Of a DNA stretch of 11,286 nucleotides, positions 5,796-11,286 are shown one piece after another; within the stretch, counting starts at the first letter, position 1; each line of letters opens with the position of its first letter. The translations under genes and the position numbers were made by a program. The notes below the pieces were generated by a model that was given only the letters and a program-made list of their open reading frames with translations, was not told where the DNA came from and searched no databases. Source of the DNA: Actinomycetota bacterium (lineage in GTDB: Bacteria; Actinomycetota; Actinomycetes; Nanopelagicales; Nanopelagicaceae). The DNA is taken from NCBI GenBank assembly GCA_026392815.1, contig JAPLBI010000180.1:1-11286 (forward strand), given 5' to 3'.

Positions 5796-7184
5796 ATGTC
5801 TTCGCACTCAAGATCAGGGTTGCATTTTTCCCCTGAGCGCAACTGGATGAACGACCCAAATGGGTTGATCTACTACAAAGGTAAATACCACCTCTTCTTC
5901 CAACACAACCCCTTCGAAAATATTTGGGGCAACATGTCATGGGGACATGCAGTTAGCGAAGATTTGATTAACTGGAATGAGCTACCGGTTGCAATTGCTT
6001 GCGATGACTCTTACGCAATCTTTTCGGGAAGCGCAGTAGTTGATTACTTCAATACAACAGGCTTTGGCACTTTAGAAAACCCGGCCATGGTCGCTATTTA
6101 CACAGCGCACAAGAATGATGATTCACATCAAGCGCAAGCCCTGGCGTATAGCCTCGACGAAGGTTTAACCTGGGTTAAATATGAAGGCAATCCGGTTCTT
6201 GATCTACAACTAAACCACTTCCGCGATCCAAAAGTGATGTGGGATAGAACAACAGAATCTTGGTTAATGACCGTTGTTCTTCCCAAGGAAAGAAAAGTTT
6301 CTTTCTATTCATCAAAAGATCTAAAGAACTGGGCGCATTTAAGTGACTTTGGCCCAGCTGGCGCTGACGATGGCGATTGGGAATGTCCAGATTTATTCCC
6401 GTTATTTGTCGATGGCAATGAAAAGAAAATCAAATGGGTTTTGTTAATTTCAATTAACCCAGGTGGTTTAAACGGCGGATCTGGAACACAATATTTTATT
6501 GGCGATTGGAACGGGAAAGAATTCATTGCCGATGATGTAAAAACTAATTGGTTAGATTACGGCCGCGACAATTACGCCGGTGTCACATTTAACGATGCGC
6601 CAAACCAGCGCCGCGTCTTTATCGGCTGGATGAACAACTGGGAATATGCACACGGCTTTCCAACATCACCATGGCGCGGTGCGATGACGCTTCCGCGCGA
6701 GCTAACACTGATAACCAAAGATGGAAAGATTTCACTTGCTGCAAATCCAATTGCAGAGTTAGATAACTATCTTGGTGAGAAATTAACTGCAGGAAAGAAA
6801 GCAGAGCTCTTACAGATAAAAGCAACTGTTTCGACAAGCGAAGGCCTTTCAACAAAGTTTCGCGTAATGTCGGATGCCGGAAGTTATTTTGAGTTTGGCT
6901 ACGACGCTAAAAGCAAATCTATTTTCGTAGATCGCAGCAACGCGTGGAATGAAATCGCCTCAACGCACATTCACAGCGCTCGATACACTGGCGTTGAAAA
7001 TACCTTTGATATCTGCGCGATCGTTGGAAGCGGATCAGTTGAAATCTTCGCTGCAGGCGGAAGTCTTGTTATAACGGATCTGTTATTTCTTACCGGGCAG
7101 GACCGCAGCGTTTCTTTCGAGATCGCCGAGGGCTGCCAGCCGCCCCGTTCGATCGCCGTTCGGGCTATCGCGCCACGCCGCTAA
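5796..7184 (+). CDS. GH32 beta-fructofuranosidase (sucrose/fructan hydrolase)
   Basis: A 462-residue glycoside hydrolase family 32 enzyme. No signal peptide is visible, so it is probably cytoplasmic, splitting imported sucrose or short fructosides at the fructosyl bond. The five-bladed propeller carries all three acidic catalytic motifs. W-M-N-D-P-N-G is at 17-23 (nucleophile D20), R-D-P at 143-145 (transition-state stabiliser D144) and W-E-C-P-D at 195-199 (acid/base E196). Other GH32 features are F-F-Q-H-N-P-F at 34-40, SWGHAVSEDLINW at 48-60 and YAGVTF at 260-265. A C-terminal beta-sandwich (about 320-462) ends with V-E-I-F and S-L-V-I-T-D. ATG 5796 lies 7 nt after TAAGGT and is probably leaderless. 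The last 30 or so codons are much richer in G+C than the rest. Sucrose-6-phosphate specificity cannot be excluded, but the ABC transporter downstream favours unphosphorylated substrate. Confidence 0.93.
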   Translation: MSSHSRSGLHFSPERNWMNDPNGLIYYKGKYHLFFQHNPFENIWGNMSWGHAVSEDLINWNELPVAIACDDSYAIFSGSAVVDYFNTTGFGTLENPAMVAIYTAHKNDDSHQAQALAYSLDEGLTWVKYEGNPVLDLQLNHFRDPKVMWDRTTESWLMTVVLPKERKVSFYSSKDLKNWAHLSDFGPAGADDGDWECPDLFPLFVDGNEKKIKWVLLISINPGGLNGGSGTQYFIGDWNGKEFIADDVKTNWLDYGRDNYAGVTFNDAPNQRRVFIGWMNNWEYAHGFPTSPWRGAMTLPRELTLITKDGKISLAANPIAELDNYLGEKLTAGKKAELLQIKATVSTSEGLSTKFRVMSDAGSYFEFGYDAKSKSIFVDRSNAWNEIASTHIHSARYTGVENTFDICAIVGSGSVEIFAAGGSLVITDLLFLTGQDRSVSFEIAEGCQPPRSIAVRAIAPRR

Positions 7185-7346
7185 AGCCCCGCACAGCACT
7201 GCAAAAACCTGCAAAAAAGACTGAAAATGTCATTACATCGTTACGAGCCAAGCCCCAATTATCCGATTTTTAATTCTTTGCCTCGTGTATTTTTCCCCTC
7301 AAATCAGTCGGTAACTCTCTACCGGCTACCCCTTGAGAGGAAATAT
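7185..7346 (+). promoter_or_regulatory. Spacer before the sugar-binding protein, probable promoter region
   Basis: This 162-bp spacer separates GH32 from the transporter genes. It holds phased A-tracts (7199-7227) and a possible -10 box TATTTT (7289-7294) without a clear -35. A small hairpin CGGTA-ACTCTC-TACCG (7309-7324) would fall in the 5' UTR. The Shine-Dalgarno GAGAGG (7335-7340) lies 6 nt before ATG 7347. I see no LacI-type palindrome and no strong terminator for GH32. Confidence 0.35.
7199..7227 (+). repeat. Phased A-tracts with CTGCAAAAA direct repeat
   Basis: CTGCAAAAA occurs at 7199-7207 and again at 7209-7217, followed by CTGAAAA at 7221-7227. The A-tracts (7203-7207, 7213-7218, 7224-7227) start 10 and 11 bp apart, i.e. 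in helical phase. Such phasing gives intrinsic DNA curvature. It lies in the spacer before the sugar-binding-protein gene, upstream of any likely promoter. A role is inferred from position only. Confidence 0.45.
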
Positions 7347-8677
7347 ATGAAGAAGACAAAGCTCGGAGCGCTTCTAATCGCTTCAGCAGTTGCACTTTCA
7401 CTTGTTTCTGTAGCGCCAACTGCTACAGCAGCAACATGTGCAAAGAAGACAACTGTGACAATGCTCGGAACAATCAAGATCGAAATCCAAGATCAATTCT
7501 TGGCTGCAGTCGCCTCTTACAACAAGAGCCAGAACTGCTACACACTTAAGTCGATCCCTGGTGATCGCAACATCACATTCCTTCAGAACGTAACCCCAAA
7601 GTATGCTGCAAATGATGCACCAACAATCATGTACACACTTCAAGAGATTCCTGACATGGCTGACAAAGTCATGGACTGGAAGGGAACAAAGCTTGTAAAG
7701 CTTGTTTCACCAGGACTTCTTGAAGCTGCAAGGTTGGCGGCAAGCAGGTTGGTGTTCCATCAACAGCTGAAGCTTTCGGACTTCTTTACAACAAGAAGGT
7801 AATCAAGGCTGCTGGTATTGATGTTACAAAGATCAAGACACGTACAGATCTAGAAGCAGCATTTAAGAAGCTTCAGGCAGATGGAAAGAAGCCACTTCAC
7901 TTCTCAGCTATCTGGTGGTCACTTGGTGCACACTTCACAAACATCTTCCATGCAAACGCTGGCAAGACACACGAAGCACGTCTAGCAGTTCTAGATCAGC
8001 TTTCAGATGGAAAGAAGAACCTTTCAGCAGATCCAGCATTTAAGAACTGGCTTGCTACATACGATCTTCTAAAGAAGTACAACTCATCACCAGCTAACCT
8101 CACAGACACTGAATACGATGCTTCAATTGCAGCACTTGCAAGCGGAGATTTCGGATTCATGTTCCAAGGTAACTGGACTGAGCCAAACTTGATGACTGCT
8201 GCAAAGGGCACCGATTTCGGAATCATGCCTCTTCCAACAGGCACAACCGCATCAACATACGGAAATGATTCAATTCCAGTTGGTGTACCTGGTTACTTCA
8301 TGATCGATGCAAAGCAGTCAACAAAGGCTGAGCGCGATGGTGCAGTTGACTTCCTTACATGGCTCTACACATCACCAACCGGACAGCGTTTCGTTGCTGA
8401 TCCTGTAACTGATGGCGGAATGGGATTCATTCCTGTTTACAAGGGCTTCAAGGTTCAGCCAGCTACAAGCATGGCTCGCGATATCGCGAAGTATGTTGAT
8501 GGCGGAAAGACACTTGAGTGGATCAACACCTACTACCCAGCAGGTCTCCAAGAGACAGTTGGAAAGGTATCTATGCAGCAGTACTTCACCGACAAGATCA
8601 GCGCAGCTGACCTTGCTAAGGCGATCCAAGATGCATGGAAGGGCTCAACAAAGACTTGGCGTGGAGCAGCGAAGTAA
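7347..8677 (+). pseudogene. CUT1-type sugar ABC transporter substrate-binding protein, one-base frameshift
   Basis: The gene encodes an extracellular family-1 sugar-binding protein, about 443 residues if repaired. ATG 7347 has GAGAGG 6 nt upstream; the same frame open to 7227 adds non-coding sequence. The signal peptide is MKKTK plus a hydrophobic stretch ending APTATAA. No lipobox precedes Cys31. Residues 1-128 read normally to GLLEAA. The frame then fails and terminates at 7802. The other forward frame continues with VGGKQVGVPST, FGLLYNKKV, the Trp-rich FSAIWWSLGAHF, SGDFGFMFQGNWTEPN and ends at 8677. Adding one A at the AA of 7730-7731 restores EAA-K-VGGKQVGVP, so a single base is missing. 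Lysine is nearly always AAG, against many AAA in neighbours, which suggests very high expression. The ligand is unknown; flanking GH32 and GH13 enzymes suggest a sucrose-like or alpha-glucoside sugar. A sequencing error is likely, since the rest is intact. Confidence 0.88.
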
Positions 8678-8715
8678 TTTCGCACACCCATATCTAAGTT
8701 AATAAAAAGTAAATA

Positions 8716-8755
8716 AAATCATCCTGAGGCGGGGCAACCCGCCTCAGGATGATTT
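8716..8755 (+). terminator. Very stable 18-bp hairpin between binding-protein and permease genes
   Basis: The arms AAATCATCCTGAGGCGGG (8716-8733) and its exact complement (8738-8755) enclose the loop GCAA, which fits the GNRA tetraloop rule and is closed by G-C pairs. The right arm ends in TTT with no long T-run, while the left flank is A-rich. The hairpin sits 39 nt after the binding-protein stop and 31 nt before the permease start. It is best read as a partial terminator and 3' mRNA stabiliser that keeps binding-protein message in excess, and it could act on either strand. Confidence 0.75.
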
Positions 8756-8786
8756 ACTTAAAGCGAGAAAGAATTAGGAGATCCAA

Positions 8787-9656
8787 GTGAAATCAGCGAG
8801 ATCCATGAAGAGATTCATGAAATTTGCTGGCGTTCCACTTGCTATCTTTTCTATTGTTCTCGTCGTTCCTTTTGTAAACGGTGTCTATTACACCTTTACT
8901 GATTGGGATGGATTTGAAACAACAAAGTTAGTTGGATTTAGCAATTACGCAGAGTCATTTCAGGACCCAACTTTTTGGTCGACTTTGAGATTTACAGCGC
9001 TATTCGTAGTCGTCTCCTTGGTTTTAGTTAACGCCGTTGCTTTTGGACTGGCTCTTATCGTTACATCCAAATTAAAAAGCGCTAATTTTCTGCGCACATT
9101 CTTCTTCGTGCCCAACCTCGTCGGTGGAGTAGTCCTCGGAGTTATTTGGCAATTTATCTTTAACAGCGCAATAGTTGCTCTCGCAAATAAATACGATTGG
9201 GAACTTTTCAAACAGTCTTGGCTACAGGACACAAATAAAGCATTTTGGGCGCTCATCATTGTGACCGTCTGGCAATCATCTGGTTACATGATGATTGTTT
9301 ACATCACCGGACTTATCTCAATCGAAAACGATGTCCTTGAAGCATCGCAAATCGACGGCGCTTCACCTCTGCGCACCTTATTTACAATCAAAATTCCTTT
9401 GATGGCTCAGGCGTTCACTATCGCGCTCTTTTTGACGCTGCGCGGTGGCTTTATGGCCTACGACGTAAACGTCGCGCTCACCGGCGGTGGCCCGTTCCGC
9501 ACTACCGAACTTATTTCGCTCCACATCTTCCAAGATGCTTTCGCCAACGGAAACTTTGGCACCGGTCAATCAAAGGCGGTCGTAATGTTCTTGATCGTGG
9601 CCCTTGCCGCCTTGGTCCAAGTGACAGTCTCTAAGAGATACGAGGTTCAGCGATGA
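8787..9656 (+). CDS. Sugar ABC transporter permease, MalF/UgpA type
   Basis: A 289-residue inner-membrane permease of the CUT1 (MalFGK-type) family, one of two subunits forming the channel. The start is GTG 8787, decided by TAGGAG at 8775-8780, six bases upstream. The next ATG (8805) is worse placed. Hydrophobic segments lie at about 15-35, 70-94, 107-127, 153-176, 208-220 and 265-282. The cytoplasmic EAA loop that docks with the ATPase is clear: E-A-S-Q-I-D-G-A-S at 185-193 followed by F-T-I-K-I-P. A family-typical LTGGGPFRTTELIS is at 231-244. Unlike E. coli MalF, it lacks the large periplasmic P2 insertion. It overlaps the next permease by ATGA. No ATPase gene is present in the window, so an MsmX/UgpC-type shared ATPase encoded elsewhere is inferred. 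Confidence 0.93.
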   Translation: MKSARSMKRFMKFAGVPLAIFSIVLVVPFVNGVYYTFTDWDGFETTKLVGFSNYAESFQDPTFWSTLRFTALFVVVSLVLVNAVAFGLALIVTSKLKSANFLRTFFFVPNLVGGVVLGVIWQFIFNSAIVALANKYDWELFKQSWLQDTNKAFWALIIVTVWQSSGYMMIVYITGLISIENDVLEASQIDGASPLRTLFTIKIPLMAQAFTIALFLTLRGGFMAYDVNVALTGGGPFRTTELISLHIFQDAFANGNFGTGQSKAVVMFLIVALAALVQVTVSKRYEVQR

Positions 9657-10477
9657 GTACACGAGCACGCTGGGGCAAACGAACCACCTTCCTTGTTGGC
9701 TACACACTGGCTTTTGCCTACGTTTTCCCATTTTTCTTGGTCTTCGTAAACTCACTGAAGCTCAAATATGACATTTTGGCCAACCCGCTGGCGATCCCTC
9801 TTTCAATAACTTGGGAGAACTTCCAGCAGGCCTACACGAAGATGAACTTCTTCAGATCTCTAACGAATTCAATAATCATCACCGTCTTTAGCGTTTCACT
9901 ACTAATTATCTTTTCATCGATGTTGGCTTATTACTTAGCGCGCACCAAAACAAAGCTAACTAAGTACATCTTCCTAGTACTTGTGGCATCAATGATCGTG
10001 CCTTTCCAAGCGTTGATGATCCCATTTATGGCGCGCTTCGCTCAGTTTGTTTCGTGGAACAACCGTGGAGCACTGATCTTCTTCTACATCGGATTTGGCG
10101 TTGCTCTATCCACATTCCTTTATCACGGCTTTATCTCCACAATTCCAACCGAAATTGATGAAGCAGCTTCGATTGATGGCGCATCGGATATGGTCGCATT
10201 CTGGAAGATTATCTTCCCGATGATGCGTCCCATCACCGCAACTGTTGCAATTATCAATGCGCTCTGGATTTGGAATGATTTCCTATTACCGCGGCTTGTA
10301 CTAACCAATGAAACGCAGACCTTGCCGCTTTCTACTTATCTCTTCTATGGCCAGTACTCTATTGAGTACGGACAAGCCATGGCCGGACTTGTTTTAGCTG
10401 TAATTCCAATTGTTATCTTCTACCTAGTTCTACAAAAGCAATTTATCTCTGGTATCTCACAAGGCGCAGTCAAGTAA
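9653..10477 (+). CDS. Sugar ABC transporter permease, MalG/UgpE type
   Basis: A 274-residue inner-membrane permease, the second subunit of the CUT1 sugar importer. It has six predicted hydrophobic segments (about 14-36, 72-96, 105-125, 138-160, 192-212 and 243-263). The EAA loop D-E-A-A-S-I-D-G-A-S is at 169-178, followed by F-W-K-I-I-F-P-M-M-R-P. The C-terminal Q-K-Q-F-I-S-G-I-S-Q-G-A-V-K is highly typical of MalG-like permeases. The start ATG 9653 overlaps the previous stop (ATGA) and has GAGG at 9642-9645, seven bases upstream, so the two subunits are made in equal amounts by translational coupling. The GH13 gene follows after 26 nt without a terminator, in the same operon. Confidence 0.94.
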   Translation: MSTRARWGKRTTFLVGYTLAFAYVFPFFLVFVNSLKLKYDILANPLAIPLSITWENFQQAYTKMNFFRSLTNSIIITVFSVSLLIIFSSMLAYYLARTKTKLTKYIFLVLVASMIVPFQALMIPFMARFAQFVSWNNRGALIFFYIGFGVALSTFLYHGFISTIPTEIDEAASIDGASDMVAFWKIIFPMMRPITATVAIINALWIWNDFLLPRLVLTNETQTLPLSTYLFYGQYSIEYGQAMAGLVLAVIPIVIFYLVLQKQFISGISQGAVK

Positions 10478-10503
10478 CCCTTAAATAAATAAGAAAGAGA
10501 AAA

Positions 10504-11286
10504 ATGTCTTTATCTAAAGATAAAAATTGGTGGCGTCAGGCTGTTATCTATCAGATCTACCCACGCTCTTTCAAAGACTCAAACGGCGACGGTCTTGGTG
10601 ATATTAAAGGCATTACCTCAAAGATCGATTACCTATCTTCGCTAAGCCTTGATGCAGTTTGGTTATCCCCTTTCTTCCCATCCGCGCTAGTTGATGGTGG
10701 TTACGATGTTGATGATTACCGTGATGTTGATCCAAAACTTGGTTCACTTGCCGACTTTGATGAAATGCTTGCAAAGTTACACGATGCCGGAATTCGCATC
10801 TTTGTAGATATCGTCCCTAACCACTCTTCAAATTTGCATGTGTGGTTTAAAGAAGCGCTAGCCGCAAAGCCTGGTTCTGCAGCACGAAATCGTTACATTT
10901 TCCGCGATGGCAAGGGCGCTAATGGCGAACTTCCACCAACTGATTGGCCATCACACTTTGCGCCAAGTGCTGGGACCCACGAATCAAAGATGGGCGGCAA
11001 ACATAACCAGTGGTACTGCCATTTATTTGCTCCAGAACAACCTGATTTCAACTGGGATAACCGCGAAATCGAAGAAGATTTCCTGAAGACACTTAAATTC
11101 TGGGCCGATCGTGGCGTTGACGGTTTCCGCATCGATGTGGCACACGCGATGAAGAAAGATTTATCAGAACCGCTACAGAGCCAACCACGTTATGCCAGCC
11201 ATAAAGAGCTCGACCTGGCCAACGGCACAAACGTGCTATTTGATCGCAATGAAGTTCACGAGGTTTACAAAGAATGGCGCAAACTA
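10504..11286 (+). CDS. GH13 alpha-glucosidase (oligo-1,6-/alpha-1,4-glucosidase type), 3' end outside window
   Basis: The first 261 residues of a glycoside hydrolase family 13 enzyme, open to the window edge. Typical oligosaccharidase features are W-W-R-Q-A-V-I-Y-Q-I-Y-P-R-S-F at 9-23 and the metal-binding loop D-S-N-G-D-G-L-G-D at 25-33. G-G-Y-D-V-D-D-Y is at 65-72 and conserved region I D-I-V-P-N-H at 102-107. Region V Q-P-D-F-N-W is at 179-184, and region II G-F-R-I-D-V-A-H at 207-214 has the nucleophile at D211. The acid/base Glu and region IV lie beyond the window. No signal peptide is seen, so it is probably cytoplasmic, releasing glucose from imported alpha-glucosides; some relatives also cleave sucrose. 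Val after the nucleophile has been tied to alpha-1,6 preference in relatives, but that alone does not fix specificity. The ribosome site is only purine-rich (AAGAAAGAGA). Confidence 0.92.
   Translation, partial: MSLSKDKNWWRQAVIYQIYPRSFKDSNGDGLGDIKGITSKIDYLSSLSLDAVWLSPFFPSALVDGGYDVDDYRDVDPKLGSLADFDEMLAKLHDAGIRIFVDIVPNHSSNLHVWFKEALAAKPGSAARNRYIFRDGKGANGELPPTDWPSHFAPSAGTHESKMGGKHNQWYCHLFAPEQPDFNWDNREIEEDFLKTLKFWADRGVDGFRIDVAHAMKKDLSEPLQSQPRYASHKELDLANGTNVLFDRNEVHEVYKEWRKL

Noticed and set aside
5775..5812. CTTGAG and ACTCAAG half-sites resembling an HspR HAIR operator near the GH32 start
   Set aside because: The two halves are 25 nt apart instead of 7, and the second lies in GH32 codons. This is not a HAIR element; the TTGAGT on the minus strand is better read as a DedA -35.
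5773..5940. 56-residue N-terminal extension of the DedA reading frame
   Set aside because: It lies opposite the conserved GH32 N-terminus (WMNDPNG region), is Cys/Arg/Ser-rich with no DedA likeness, and a good start with promoter exists at 5772.
7162..7189. GGGCT ... AGCCC inverted repeat at the GH32 stop as a terminator
   Set aside because: The stem is only 5 bp with an 18-nt loop and no T-run follows, which is too weak to call.
7227..7346. 40-residue extension of the sugar-binding-protein frame starting at ATG 7227
   Set aside because: It would bury the signal peptide inside the protein, and the Shine-Dalgarno GAGAGG sits correctly before ATG 7347.
10972..11010. Possible pair of compensating frameshifts in GH13 around S-A-G-T-H-E-S
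   Set aside because: Length between flanking motifs matches relatives, and the oddity (Gly where Trp is common) is explained by a simple substitution, with the frame intact on both sides.

Overview
The window looks like a piece of a small-genome, low-to-mid-GC actinobacterium, most probably a freshwater acI-type lineage (Nanopelagicales). The evidence is the dnaK-grpE-dnaJ-hspR order ending in a MerR-type HspR, which is typical of Actinobacteria. GC by eye is only in the mid-40s, spacers are very short with ATGA overlaps, and several start codons sit 6-7 nt downstream of a TANNNT -10 box, as in leaderless actinobacterial transcripts. The lineage is an inference from gene content and style; no search was run.

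Layout. (1) 1-2008, + strand: 3' end of dnaK, a 16-codon mini-ORF, grpE, a zinc-finger-less dnaJ and hspR, i.e. the end of the HspR-controlled chaperone operon. (2) 2005-4533, - strand: a coupled DUF1800-DUF1501 pair. The Tat-signal DUF1501 gene is broken by a frameshift. (3) 4578-5111, + strand: pyrE, divergent from DUF1800 across 44 bp. (4) 5116-5772, - strand: a DedA-family membrane protein, convergent with pyrE and divergent from the next gene across only 23 bp. (5) 5796-11286, + strand: a carbohydrate locus with a GH32 beta-fructosidase, a secreted CUT1-type sugar-binding protein (broken by a one-base frameshift), two MalF/MalG-type permeases and the first 261 residues of a GH13 alpha-glucosidase that runs off the window.

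How the parts work together. The chaperone genes form a self-regulated heat-shock unit whose HspR operator would lie upstream of dnaK, outside the window. In the sugar locus, the binding protein and two permeases would import an oligosaccharide. The two cytoplasmic hydrolases could split a sucrose-type alpha-glucosyl-beta-fructoside from either side. No transporter ATPase and no LacI-type regulator is present in the window. A very stable 18-bp hairpin between the binding-protein gene and the permeases probably sets a high binding-protein:permease ratio.

Three reading-frame interruptions (a stop just before grpE, a frameshift in DUF1501, a one-base frameshift in the binding protein) occur in 11 kb. 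This is either real gene decay or draft-quality sequence. I did not find a clearly new multi-gene system. The least explained parts are the DUF1800/DUF1501 pair, the symmetric 23-bp divergent promoter, and the GC-rich patch at the 3' end of the GH32 gene.
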